This document shows positions 8,459 to 16,257 of a DNA stretch of 64,000 nucleotides, piece after piece. A program made the translations under genes and the position numbers. Positions within the stretch are counted from its first letter, which is position 1; each line of letters begins with the position of its first letter. Origin of the DNA: Bacillota bacterium (GTDB lineage: Bacteria > Bacillota > Clostridia > Christensenellales > UMGS416); NCBI GenBank assembly GCA_023398815.1, contig JAEWRW010000031.1, positions 100,237-164,236 of the forward strand, in the 5' to 3' direction. The notes beneath the pieces were generated by a model. The model worked only from the letters and a program-made list of their open reading frames with translations, was not told where the DNA came from and made no database searches.

Positions 8459-8857
8459 TCAGCCCTTCCTCTTGGCCGCCTTTTTCGCCGTCTTCTCCGC
8501 TGCCCACTGCCGGTTCTGCGCCGCGCGGAAGCGCACGATTTCGGCAATGAGCTCCAGCGGCAGCGGCTCACCGTGGGGGAACTGGATGGCCCCCTTGGAG
8601 GTGTGGTATGCCCCTAACCGCGGCAGGAAGTGTTCCACCCCCTCGGCCCCGGGGTAGAGGCCTATGTGCTGGCGGAAGGCGGCAAAATGGATGAGGTTGC
8701 CGTGCAGCTTGAAGGTGGGCATGCCCCAGGAAATGGCTTCGGTGGCCTCCGGCTCGACGGCGGCGATGGCCGCGCGCAGCGTCCGCAGGCGCTCCTGCAC
8801 CTCTGCCGGGCATTGGGCGATGTATTCGTCGATGGTCTGCGGCTTGCCAGCGTCCAT
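8459..8857 (-). CDS. DUF1801 (YdhG-like) protein
   Basis: A 132-residue soluble protein starting MDAGKPQTIDEYIAQCP. The order is a helical N-terminus (EVQERLRTLRAAIAAVEPEATEAISWGMPTFKLHG), then LIHFAAFRQHIGLYPG and a basic tail KKAAKRKG. This is the DUF1801/YdhG arrangement, sometimes called an iron chaperone-like fold, though the function is poorly established. The ATG at 8857 has GGGAGGGA upstream; the longer upstream frame is a shadow of the yitT gene. It is transcribed in the same direction as yitT but separated from it by an intrinsic terminator, so it is probably expressed on its own. Confidence 0.8.
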   Translation of the reverse strand: MDAGKPQTIDEYIAQCPAEVQERLRTLRAAIAAVEPEATEAISWGMPTFKLHGNLIHFAAFRQHIGLYPGAEGVEHFLPRLGAYHTSKGAIQFPHGEPLPLELIAEIVRFRAAQNRQWAAEKTAKKAAKRKG

Positions 8858-8916
8858 GGCAGTCCCTCCCGTCGTTTTCCACAGCATACCATGGCGGCGC
8901 AGCGGCGGCAACGGGC

Positions 8917-8942
8917 AACAAAAAAGCCCGCCGGTGGCGGGC
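8917..8942 (-). terminator. Terminator of yitT-like gene
   Basis: On the minus strand GCCCGCC, loop acc, GGCGGGC and then six T. It lies 20 bases past the yitT-like stop. Confidence 0.85.
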
Positions 8943-8961
8943 GAAAATGCGGCAAGAGCGT

Positions 8962-9624
8962 TCAGCCGCTGACGGTTTCTTCTTCCCCATTGGGGGCGGG
9001 CGCAGCGTTGCGGGCGGCTCGACGGCGCAGCAGGGCCAGCAGCCCATCGGCAATGAGCGAGCACACGGCGATCGTCGCGAGGGCGTAGACGCCCGAGAGC
9101 ACGTTGCGGTAGACGACCATGGCTAAGACCACCACCGACCCATCCACCAGCAGGGACATGCGCCCCACGCCATTGTTGTTCCAGCGGGTTACGAGGAGAC
9201 GCGTCACGAGGTCGGTGCCGCCCACCGAGGTGTTGCTCTGCACCAGGCAGACCAGACCTACCCCGTAAATGACCCCGCCGGCCACCGCCGCCAGCCAGGG
9301 GTTTGTGGTCAACGTGGGCAGGAAGCTGGTACCGTCGATGAGCATGGCGTAGGCAAAGCAGGCCGCCAGTGTGCGCAGGGTAAAGGCCCAGCCCTTCACC
9401 GGCACGCTGACCGCGAACACCGGGATGTTCATGACGAGCACCATCGTCCCCACCGGGAAGGGCAGCACCTCGTGCAGGATCGTCGCGATGCCCGAGAATC
9501 CTCCGGCGGCAATTTTGTTGCCGATGAGGAAGAGATTGAGTGCCAGCGTGTAGAGCGTGATGCCGGCGCAGAACCAGAGAAACTTGCCCACGGCGGCCCG
9601 GCGGGAGGGAGTCAAAAAGCCCAT
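8962..9624 (-). CDS. YitT family membrane protein
   Basis: A 220-residue integral membrane protein with five to six hydrophobic helices. The family signature AAGGFSGIATILHEVLPFPVGTMVLVMNIPVF is near residues 38-70, and SNTSVGGTDLVTRLL is in the middle. It is shorter than typical two-domain YitT proteins (about 280 residues), and the C-terminal DUF2179 domain is missing; it ends in a basic RRRAARN stretch and an acidic tail. Transport substrate unknown. It is divergent from the GntR regulator gene, and the shared region holds GTATAC repeats, so the regulator may control it. Confidence 0.85.
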   Translation of the reverse strand: MGFLTPSRRAAVGKFLWFCAGITLYTLALNLFLIGNKIAAGGFSGIATILHEVLPFPVGTMVLVMNIPVFAVSVPVKGWAFTLRTLAACFAYAMLIDGTSFLPTLTTNPWLAAVAGGVIYGVGLVCLVQSNTSVGGTDLVTRLLVTRWNNNGVGRMSLLVDGSVVVLAMVVYRNVLSGVYALATIAVCSLIADGLLALLRRRAARNAAPAPNGEEETVSG

Positions 9625-9667
9625 CGGCGTGCCTTTCCGGCCGGCCCCGCGGGTCGGCCCAGTGATT

Positions 9668-9777
9668 GTATACAGTATACGAATCAGGCGTCGCCGCTGT
9701 CAATCGTCCAAAACCGCGCAAATCCGCCTAAGTTCTTTGTGCGTTTCCACAGTTCCTTTGTGTTGTATTTTGTATAC
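9668..9777. promoter_or_regulatory. Three GTATAC operator-like sites between yitT and gntR
   Basis: GTATAC occurs at 9668-9673, 9675-9680 and 9772-9777; the last lies in TTGTATACATT. FCD-type GntR regulators often bind palindromes of this kind. The first two overlap the TATACT -10 of the yitT promoter on the minus strand; the third lies just upstream of the gntR promoter. Autoregulation and control of yitT are inferred. Confidence 0.55.
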
Positions 9778-9785
9778 ATTGGGGG

Positions 9786-9813
9786 TTGCGATGGCGCGAA
9801 ATTCGAATATAAT
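9786..9813 (+). promoter_or_regulatory. Promoter of gntR-type gene
   Basis: TTGCGA (9786-9791), a 16-base spacer and TATAAT (9808-9813). Transcription should start near 9820, downstream of every in-frame ATG, GTG or TTG near the 5' end of the gene. This bears on the start codon of the next gene. Confidence 0.6.
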
Positions 9814-9846
9814 GAAAGCATCACCCCACGGACGGAGGGCACGGCA

Positions 9847-10491
9847 CTGGGTACACCAAGCCGGTCGCTGCGCGAACTGGTGCGCAGCACCATTGCGGAG
9901 AAGATCACCAACGGCGAACTGCTGCCGGGGGATACCATCCGTGAGCAGGAACTGTGCGAGGGGCTGGGCATCAGCCGCACCCCCGTGCGGGAGGCGATGA
10001 TCGAGCTGGTCAGCGCGAAGCTCTTAACCGCGGTGCCCCGCAAGGGCTTTGTGGTGCGGGAGCTCACCCGCAAGGAGAAGCAGGACGTCTACGACGTCAT
10101 TGCGGTGCTGGACGCCGAGGCTGCCGTCTGCGCACTGGAGCGCATGGGGCCGGAGGGTCTCTCCGCCCTGCGGGAGACGGTCGACTTCATCGATGTGGCC
10201 ATCCGCCACCGCAACTACGCCAGCTACTGCCGCCTGCAGCAGGCCTTCCACGAGGTGTATCGCCAGCGCTGCGGCAACGATCTTCTGCTTGCCATGCTGC
10301 GGGAGGCCAGTGACCGGTTTGTAATGCCGACCTACCTCAGCCAGGACAAGGAGGCGCTCTTCGCCGTGTATGGGCAGATGAACGACGAGCACCGCCGCAT
10401 CATCGAGCTCTTCGAGCAGGGCGACAAGCAAGCGCTCTTCCACTACCTGGCGTGGACACACTGGCGCACGCAGTACGAGGATATGATTTAG
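9847..10491 (+). CDS. GntR-family regulator, FCD subfamily, probable CTG start
   Basis: About 214 residues. An N-terminal winged helix (SLRELVRSTIAEKITNGELLPGD, ELCEGLGISRTPVREAMIEL, PRKGFVVREL) is followed by an all-helical FCD ligand domain with the metal-site pattern LDAEAAVCALE, RLQQAFHEVYR and MNDEHRRIIELFEQGD. The frame has no ATG near the expected start. A perfect GGAGGG at 9834-9839 sits 7 bases before CTG 9847, which puts the first residue about seven before SLREL, the usual FCD length. Upstream in-frame starts precede the promoter. It heads an operon for uptake and breakdown of an amino acid-like compound and probably senses that compound. Confidence 0.85.
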   Translation: MGTPSRSLRELVRSTIAEKITNGELLPGDTIREQELCEGLGISRTPVREAMIELVSAKLLTAVPRKGFVVRELTRKEKQDVYDVIAVLDAEAAVCALERMGPEGLSALRETVDFIDVAIRHRNYASYCRLQQAFHEVYRQRCGNDLLLAMLREASDRFVMPTYLSQDKEALFAVYGQMNDEHRRIIELFEQGDKQALFHYLAWTHWRTQYEDMI

Positions 10492-10499
10492 CAAACATA

Positions 10500-10552
10500 C
10501 GATGGACGGGCAATGGCGCCGAGGGACTTCCCGGCGCTTTTTCTGTCCATCG
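10500..10552 (+). promoter_or_regulatory. Nested terminator/outer stem before the aminotransferase
   Basis: An inner stem GCGCC...GGCGC (10516-10537), extended by GGG/CCC, is followed by five T, which is a terminator. It is enclosed by an outer perfect pair CGATGGAC (10500-10507) and GTCCATCG (10545-10552). It sits between the regulator stop and the next gene. It could end gntR transcription partially or act as an attenuator. Confidence 0.65.
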
Positions 10553-10571
10553 ACCGAAAGGGGATAGGACG

Positions 10572-11690
10572 ATGATTCCAGGCATTCGTAAAGCGGCGCT
10601 GACCGTGGCGGCCTACGTGCCGGGCAAGACGACCGACGCCGTCATTGAGGAGTACGGGCTGACCGATGTGGTGAAGCTCGGCTCCAACGAGAACAACTAC
10701 GGCCCGTTCCCAAAGGCCATGGAGGCCATGACCCAGGAATTGAAGCGCCTGCACGTCTACCCGGAGAAGAACTTTGTGCGCCTGAAGAACCTGTTGGGCG
10801 CCAAGGTGGGGCTGGACGGCACCTACATTGGCCTGGGGCACGGTGCCGGCGGCGTGCTGGAGACCATCGCCCGCACGTTCCTGGAGGCCGGTGACGAGGT
10901 CATTATCCCCGGGCAGACCTACGGCCTCTATAAGGAGATTTCCAAAGTCATGGGGGCTGAGATCGTCTGGTCGCCCCTCAAGGATTACGCGTTGGACATC
11001 GAGGACATCACGGCGAAGGTGACGCCCCGCACGAAGCTGCTGTGGCTGTGCAACCCCAACAACCCGACAGGTACGGTCTTTTCTGCGCAGAAACTAATCC
11101 CCTTGTTGGACGCGCTGCCGCCCCACGCCTGGGTGGTGCTCGATGAGGCCTACCGCGAGTACGCCGACGCCAGCCTGCTGCCCGACACCGAGGAGCTCGT
11201 GCGGGCGGGCCGCCGAGTGTTGGGGGTGCGCACGTTCTCCAAGTATTACGGGCTGGCCGGCGGGCGCATCGGGTATCTGGTGGCCGCGCCGGAGGTCATC
11301 ACTTGGTACGACACCGTCAGCGAACCCTTCAACGCCAACCGCATCGGCCTGGCTGGGGCGGTGGCCACCCTGACCGGCGACACCGAGGAACTGGAGCGCT
11401 GCCGCTGGGCCATGATGCGCGACCGGGATGAGATGGCCAAAAACCTGCGGGCACTGGGCTGCCAGCCCGTGGCCACCCACACCAACTTTCTGTTCTTTGA
11501 GACGCCCTACCCCTGTGCGGTCGTCAACGAGCTGCTGCTGCGCCGGGGGGTCATCGCCCGGCCCTGCGCCGGGTGGGGCCTGCCCCGGCACATGCGCGTG
11601 AGCATCGGCACCACGCGGGAGAACCGTGCCTTCCTCAACGCCATGGAGGGCGTGATGACCGAGTGCGCCGGGGAGGAGCAGGCCCAATGA
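10572..11690 (+). CDS. HisC-like class I/II PLP aminotransferase
   Basis: A 372-residue aminotransferase of the histidinol-phosphate/aromatic group. Marks: LGSNENNYGP near the N-terminus, LWLCNPNNPTG for cofactor binding, DEAYREY, and the Schiff-base Lys in TFSKYYGLAGGRIGY. The ATG at 10572 follows AGGGGATAGG. No other histidine genes are present; the neighbours are a D-2-hydroxyacid dehydrogenase, amino-acid ABC genes and a dimethylargininase-like hydrolase. It therefore more likely removes the amino group from an imported amino acid, giving a 2-oxoacid for the next enzyme. Its stop overlaps that gene as ATGA. Substrate is inferred only from context. Confidence 0.85.
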   Translation: MIPGIRKAALTVAAYVPGKTTDAVIEEYGLTDVVKLGSNENNYGPFPKAMEAMTQELKRLHVYPEKNFVRLKNLLGAKVGLDGTYIGLGHGAGGVLETIARTFLEAGDEVIIPGQTYGLYKEISKVMGAEIVWSPLKDYALDIEDITAKVTPRTKLLWLCNPNNPTGTVFSAQKLIPLLDALPPHAWVVLDEAYREYADASLLPDTEELVRAGRRVLGVRTFSKYYGLAGGRIGYLVAAPEVITWYDTVSEPFNANRIGLAGAVATLTGDTEELERCRWAMMRDRDEMAKNLRALGCQPVATHTNFLFFETPYPCAVVNELLLRRGVIARPCAGWGLPRHMRVSIGTTRENRAFLNAMEGVMTECAGEEQAQ

Positions 11691-12700
11691 AGATCCTCAT
11701 CTGCGACTGGCCCGAGCCCATGAACCGCGACATCGACGTGGAGCGCGGGCACCTGCGGGCGGGCCTGGGGCCGGGGGTGGAGATCGCCACCTACATCCAC
11801 CGGGGGGATCGGCAGGCACTGCTCGCCGCCCTTGATGGGGTGGACGCGGTGCTGACGGCCTACCTGGAGTTCCCCGCCGACCTGCTGGAGGCCCTGCCGG
11901 GGCTCAAGTTCATCTCCATCGAGGCCACCGGCTACAACTTCGTGGACGCCGCCGCGGCCCAGCGGTTGGGCATCGGGGTGTCCGTCATCGGCGAGTATTG
12001 CACCCAGGAGGTGGCTGACCACACGCTGGCGCTGGCGCTGGCCGTCAACCGTCACCTCAAGCTCTTCGACCGGGATATCGAGGGCAACCGTCGCTACGAC
12101 TTCGCCGCGGCCCCGCCGCCCATCGGCCTCACCGGGGCCACTTGGGCCATCCTGGGGCTGGGCAAGATCGGCCGGGCAGTGGCTCGCCGGGCGCAGGCCT
12201 TCGGCATGGAGGTCGTCGCCTACGACCCCTACTGCCCGCCGGAGCTGGCCGAGGGCTGCGGCGTGGCGCTGGTGCCCCTGGCCGAGGCATTGGCCCGGGC
12301 GGACATCCTCTCCCTCCACATGCTGGCAACCCCGGAGACCCGCGGCATGCTGGGGGCCGAGGCCTTCGCCCAGATGGCCCGCCGCCCGGTCGTCGTCAAC
12401 GTCTCCCGCGGGGAGCTCATCGACGAGGAGGCCCTGGTGGCGGCGCTGGACGCCGGGCAAATTGCCGGGGCGGGGCTCGACGTGCTGCGGCAGGAGAGCC
12501 ACGAGGCCATGGCCGACCACCCGCTGGTGGGCCGCCCCAACGTGGTGCTCACGCCCCACGCGGCGTTCTACTCCCAGCGCTCCATGGCTGAGTGCGCCCG
12601 CATCTCCAGCGAGAACATCGTTCATTACCTGCGCGGCGACGTGGGCCGCGTGTTCCGCATGGTCAACAGCGTTCTTCCGGTTTTTGAACTCAACGGTTGA
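11687..12700 (+). CDS. D-isomer specific 2-hydroxyacid dehydrogenase
   Basis: A 337-residue NAD-dependent dehydrogenase. The Rossmann motif GLGKIGRAVARRAQAFG with the acidic end VVAYDPY lies near residues 155-180. The catalytic Arg is in VNVSRGELIDEEAL, the acidic residue is in the GLDVLRQE region, and the catalytic His is in LTPHAAFYSQRS. It overlaps the aminotransferase gene by ATGA, so it probably reduces that enzyme's 2-oxoacid product. The last codons overlap a consensus promoter for the ABC genes. Other possibilities are a phosphoglycerate- or glyoxylate-type role, but serine pathway genes are absent. Confidence 0.88.
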   Translation: MKILICDWPEPMNRDIDVERGHLRAGLGPGVEIATYIHRGDRQALLAALDGVDAVLTAYLEFPADLLEALPGLKFISIEATGYNFVDAAAAQRLGIGVSVIGEYCTQEVADHTLALALAVNRHLKLFDRDIEGNRRYDFAAAPPPIGLTGATWAILGLGKIGRAVARRAQAFGMEVVAYDPYCPPELAEGCGVALVPLAEALARADILSLHMLATPETRGMLGAEAFAQMARRPVVVNVSRGELIDEEALVAALDAGQIAGAGLDVLRQESHEAMADHPLVGRPNVVLTPHAAFYSQRSMAECARISSENIVHYLRGDVGRVFRMVNSVLPVFELNG

Positions 12701-12724
12701 CAAACCGGAACGCCGCGCTATAAT
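12697..12724 (+). promoter_or_regulatory. Consensus promoter at the end of the dehydrogenase gene
   Basis: Perfect TTGACA (12697-12702), a 16-base spacer and perfect TATAAT (12719-12724). The -35 box contains the stop codon of the dehydrogenase gene. Predicted start of transcription is near 12731. Confidence 0.85.
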
Positions 12725-12751
12725 TCAATACAAACTTGATACTGTGTTGAC

Positions 12752-12793
12752 AAGGGCGTCAGTAGGGTTCACCTATTGACGTCCTTTTCTTTT
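12752..12793 (+). terminator. Leader terminator/attenuator before the ABC transporter
   Basis: A 15-pair stem with two G-T wobbles (12752-12766 with 12772-12786, loop gttca) is followed by TTCTTTT. It lies only about 20 bases past the predicted transcript start. TGAC at 12748-12751 could pair with GTCA at 12758-12761 and break the stem, so a switch is possible. Without read-through the product would be a transcript of about 60 bases. Confidence 0.75.
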
Positions 12794-12906
12794 CCCCCGG
12801 CAACGGCGTCGGACGTGTCGTCGGCTGCCCGGGGAAGGAGGGGCGGCCCAGAGCACCCGAACCGGCCGGCCAGCTTGCACCACAATGAGAAAGGATAGGA
12901 TTGAAG

Positions 12907-13824
12907 ATGAAAATGCACCGCAAACCATTGATGTCCGCACTGGCACTCGTGCTGTGCGCCGCCGTGCTGCTGGCTGGCTGCGCCAGCGCCCCCGCCGCGG
13001 CCTCGGCCTCTGCCGCCGCTGACGCGACCGCCACCCCCTCGGCGGAGGCCTCCACCGCCGCCGATGCCACCGCCGCCACCGGCAAGGTGCTGCGCGTGGC
13101 GTTCGAGGGCAACTCGGCCCCCTTCTGCTGGACCCAGGCCGACGACAGCAACGGAGCCGTTGCCCTCACCGGCACCAGCGAATACACCTACGGCTTTGAC
13201 GTGGCCATCATGAAGAAGATCTGCGAGACCGCCGGCTACACCATCGAAGCCTATAAGGTGGACTGGGACGGCATGCTCATGGGCGTGCAGACCGGCACCT
13301 ACGACGTGGCCATCTCGGGCATCTCCATCACGGAGAAGCGCAAGGCCACCATGGATTTCTCCGACCCCTACTACGTGGCGGGCATCGTGGGCTTGGTGAA
13401 GAAGGACAGCAAGTACGCCTCGGCCAAGACGCTGACCGATCTGAAGGGCGCGACGGTCACCTCCATGCTCAACACCATCTGGTATGACATGTGCCAGCAG
13501 GTGCCCGAGGCCAAGGTGGAATCGGCTCTCGAGAACCTGCCGGCCATGCTGGCGGCCATCAACTCCGGCGTGGTGGATCTGATCTTGGTGGACAAGCCCA
13601 CCGCCCTGGCGGCCCAGCTTTCCAACCCCGATCTCATTATGATCGAGCCCGACGCCTCCGACACGTTCCAAGTCTCCGACGAGGATGTGAACCTGGGCAT
13701 CGCCATCCACAAGGGCAACGAGGACATCGTGAAGGCCCTCAACGCCGCCCTGGAGCAGATCCCTCAGGAGGAGCGCGAGGCCATGTTGGAGGACGCCATT
13801 GCCAAGCAGCCGCTGGCCAAGTAA
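12907..13824 (+). CDS. Amino-acid ABC transporter substrate-binding lipoprotein
   Basis: A 305-residue lipoprotein. Signal peptide and lipobox LLAGC near residue 20 are followed by an Ala/Ser/Thr-rich linker to about residue 58. The family 3 solute-binding fold then has YGFDVAIMKKICE, YKVDWDGMLMGVQTGTYDVAISGISITEKRKATMDFSDPYY, and a second lobe with GATVTSMLNT and VDLILVDKPTAL. The family 3 fold binds polar amino acids. ATG 12907 follows AAAGGATAGGATTGAAG; a TTG at 12901 is less likely. It begins a transporter unit of binding protein, permease and ATPase. Given the hydrolase at the operon end, arginine or a derivative is a reasonable guess for the ligand. Confidence 0.9.
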   Translation: MKMHRKPLMSALALVLCAAVLLAGCASAPAAASASAAADATATPSAEASTAADATAATGKVLRVAFEGNSAPFCWTQADDSNGAVALTGTSEYTYGFDVAIMKKICETAGYTIEAYKVDWDGMLMGVQTGTYDVAISGISITEKRKATMDFSDPYYVAGIVGLVKKDSKYASAKTLTDLKGATVTSMLNTIWYDMCQQVPEAKVESALENLPAMLAAINSGVVDLILVDKPTALAAQLSNPDLIMIEPDASDTFQVSDEDVNLGIAIHKGNEDIVKALNAALEQIPQEEREAMLEDAIAKQPLAK

Positions 13825-13867
13825 GGACCGGCACACCCCAAACCGACTTTGAAAGGACGGAACGAAC

Positions 13868-14641
13868 ATGCCAACCACATTCTTCGGCTGGGTAGCCCTG
13901 CTGGTGCGGGAGTATGGCCCGCGTTTCCTGCAAGGCTCGGCCATCTCCCTGGTGCTGGCGGTGGTCGGCACGGCGGCGGGTTGCCTCATCGGTTTTCTGG
14001 TTGGCTTGGTGCAGACCATTCCGTCCACGCCCCAGGACGGCCCGGTCAAGCGGGTCGCCTTGCGGGCGGGTAAATTCCTGCTGGGCATCTACGTGGGGTT
14101 CTTCCGCGGCACGCCGATGATCGCCCAGGCGATGGTGTTCTACTATGGCATCGTGCAGCTGACGGGCTTCAAGATCTCCGCCCTGCTGGCCGGCCTCATC
14201 GTCGTCTCCATCAATACCGGCGCCTACATGGCTGAGACCGTACGCGGCGGTATCCAGTCCATCGACCCGGGGCAGGTGGAGGGCGCCAAGGCCATTGGCA
14301 TGACCCATGGGCGTACGATGCTGCGCATCATCCTGCCGCAGGCCTTCCGCAACATCATCCCGCAGATTGGCAACAACCTGGTGGGCAACATCAAGGATAC
14401 CTCGGTGCTGAGCGTCATCTCCGTCAACGAGCTCTTCTTCATCGGCCGGTCAGCCAGCGGAGCCTACTTCCGGTATTTTGAGACGTTCTTCATCATCTGC
14501 GTCATCTACCTCATCCTCACCTACAGCGCCACGTGGCTGCTCAATTTCCTGGAGAAGAAGATGGCCGGCCCCGCCAGCTACAAGCTGGCCACCGAGTACC
14601 TGGACGACAAGCCCGGCGGCCCCGCCGCCCTGCACGAATAA
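13868..14641 (+). CDS. Amino-acid ABC transporter permease (HisM/GlnP family)
   Basis: A 257-residue integral membrane protein with about five helices. The EAA loop facing the ATPase is ETVRGGIQSIDPGQVEGAKAIGMTHGRTMLRIILPQAFRNIIPQIGNN, and FFRGTPMIAQAMVFYYG is the family's conserved N-terminal motif. Only one permease is encoded, so the channel is probably a homodimer. The ATG follows GAAAGGACGGAACGAAC. It lies between the binding-protein and ATPase genes with short spacers. Confidence 0.92.
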   Translation: MPTTFFGWVALLVREYGPRFLQGSAISLVLAVVGTAAGCLIGFLVGLVQTIPSTPQDGPVKRVALRAGKFLLGIYVGFFRGTPMIAQAMVFYYGIVQLTGFKISALLAGLIVVSINTGAYMAETVRGGIQSIDPGQVEGAKAIGMTHGRTMLRIILPQAFRNIIPQIGNNLVGNIKDTSVLSVISVNELFFIGRSASGAYFRYFETFFIICVIYLILTYSATWLLNFLEKKMAGPASYKLATEYLDDKPGGPAALHE

Positions 14642-14659
14642 CCGAGAGGAGCGAGGAAA

Positions 14660-15430
14660 ATGGTATCCATGCGAGAAGCTGCCCCCACCGCCGACCGCCC
14701 GGTCATCGAGGTGTGCGGCCTGCAGAAGCAATTCGGCCAGAATGTTGTGCTGAAGGACATCAACTTCACCACCCATCGCAGCGAGGTCATCTGCATCATC
14801 GGCGCGTCGGGCTCGGGCAAGTCCACCCTGCTGCGGTGCATTAACCTGCTGGAGACGCCCACCGGCGGGCAGATCCTCTTTGAGGGGCAGGACGTCCAGC
14901 GCGACATCCGCAGCCCCCACCAGTACCGGGCCAAGGTGGGCATGGTGTTCCAGTCCTTTAACCTCTTTGCCAACCTCAACGTGCTGCAGAACTGCACCAT
15001 CGGCCCCCAGACCGTGCTGGGAATCTCAAAGGAGCAGGCCCAGGAGACGGCCCTGCGCTACCTCAAGAAGGTGGGTATGGCCCCGTACCTTTGGGCCAAG
15101 CCACACCAACTCTCTGGCGGCATGCGCCAGCGGGTTGCCATTGCCCGTGCCCTTTCCATGGAGCCGGAGGTGCTGCTCTTTGACGAGCCCACCAGCGCAC
15201 TAGACCCCGAGATGGTGGGGGAGGTGCTGCAGGTGATGCGGCAGCTGGCGGAGGAGGAGCGCACCATGATCATCGTGACCCACGAGATGGCCTTCGCCCG
15301 GGACGTTTCCACCCGCGTTGTGTTCATGGATGACGGCGTCGTCTGCGAGGAGGGTGCGCCCCAGCAGCTCTTCCACCACCCCAAGGAGGAGCGGACCCGC
15401 GCGTTCCTGTCGCGGTTCCTGGCCGGTTGA
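14660..15430 (+). CDS. Amino-acid ABC transporter ATPase (GlnQ family)
   Basis: A 256-residue ATP-binding subunit. Walker A GASGSGKST lies near residue 52, the Q-loop is VFQSFNLF, the signature is LSGGMRQRVAIARAL, Walker B is VLLFDEPTSALD and the switch His is in IIVTHEM. The fifth position of the LSGGQ signature is Met, a tolerated but less usual residue. The ATG at 14660 has GAGGAGCGAGG upstream; an ATG nine bases further in is possible. It shares one base (TGATG) with the hydrolase gene, so the two are co-translated. Confidence 0.93.
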   Translation: MVSMREAAPTADRPVIEVCGLQKQFGQNVVLKDINFTTHRSEVICIIGASGSGKSTLLRCINLLETPTGGQILFEGQDVQRDIRSPHQYRAKVGMVFQSFNLFANLNVLQNCTIGPQTVLGISKEQAQETALRYLKKVGMAPYLWAKPHQLSGGMRQRVAIARALSMEPEVLLFDEPTSALDPEMVGEVLQVMRQLAEEERTMIIVTHEMAFARDVSTRVVFMDDGVVCEEGAPQQLFHHPKEERTRAFLSRFLAG

Positions 15431-16257
15431 TGGCCGCGGGAATGAGCGGACGGAGTGCCGCACAGAGCAATGCACCGACCGACCTGCGCTTCACCCGGGC
15501 CATCGTGCGCCGCCCCTGCCGCGCCCTGGTGGATGGCCTGACCGACCACCCGGAGCTGGGGAAGCCCGACTACGAACTGGCCCTCGTGCAGCACGACGCC
15601 TATGTGGCGGCGTTGCGGGCCTGCGGCCTGGCTGTCACCATACTGCCGGCCGACGAGCGCTACCCCGACTCCTGCTTCGTGGAGGATGTGGCTGTCCTCA
15701 CCGACCGGCGCGCCGTGCTGACGAACCCCGGTGCCCCCACCCGCGCGGGGGAGGTTGCCGGTATGGTGGAGGTGCTGGCGAAGTTCTTCCCCCTGCAGGC
15801 CATCGGGCGCATCGAGCCGCCGGGCACGCTGGAGGGCGGCGACGTGTTGCGGGCCGGTAACCGGTTCTACGTGGGTCTCTCGGCCCGCACCAACGCCGAG
15901 GGCATCGACCAATTCGCGCGGCTGCTGGGCCCCTTTGGCTATGAGGTCGTGGCCGTTCCCCTGCGGGAGGTGCTGCACCTCAAGACTGGCGTCAACCGCC
16001 TGGAGCCCGATGTGGCGCTGGTGGCGGGGGAGTTCATCACCCGACCGGAGTTTGCGCGCCATCGCCCCATCGTCGTGCCGGCGGAGGAAGCCTACGCCGC
16101 CAATAGCCTGTGGCTCAATGGAACGGTGCTGGTGCCGGCGGGGTACCCGCAGACCCTTGCGGCCATTGAGGAGATGGGCTACCCTACCATCGTGCTCGAC
16201 ACCTCGGAGTTCCGTAAGGTCGACGGGGGATTGAGTTGTTTGTCGCTTCGCTTCTAA
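15430..16257 (+). CDS. Dimethylargininase-like amidinohydrolase (DDAH family)
   Basis: A 275-residue member of the guanidino-modifying enzyme family. DDAH hydrolyses N-methylated arginines to citrulline and methylamines. Marks: RYPDSCFVEDVAVLTDRRAVLTNPG near residues 75-103, LEGGDVLRAG, the catalytic His in LHLKTGVNRL, and the nucleophile Cys in the terminal GGLSCLSLRF. The start is the ATG at 15430, overlapping the ATPase stop; an internal ATG at 15445 is possible. As the last gene of an uptake operon with an aminotransferase and a hydroxyacid dehydrogenase, it suggests breakdown of a methylated arginine or similar guanidino compound. A hairpin element follows directly. Confidence 0.88.
   Translation: MAAGMSGRSAAQSNAPTDLRFTRAIVRRPCRALVDGLTDHPELGKPDYELALVQHDAYVAALRACGLAVTILPADERYPDSCFVEDVAVLTDRRAVLTNPGAPTRAGEVAGMVEVLAKFFPLQAIGRIEPPGTLEGGDVLRAGNRFYVGLSARTNAEGIDQFARLLGPFGYEVVAVPLREVLHLKTGVNRLEPDVALVAGEFITRPEFARHRPIVVPAEEAYAANSLWLNGTVLVPAGYPQTLAAIEEMGYPTIVLDTSEFRKVDGGLSCLSLRF

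Noticed and set aside
9472..9846. N-terminal extension of the GntR regulator
   Set aside because: It runs through the operators, the promoter and the yitT start; the predicted transcript begins downstream of it.
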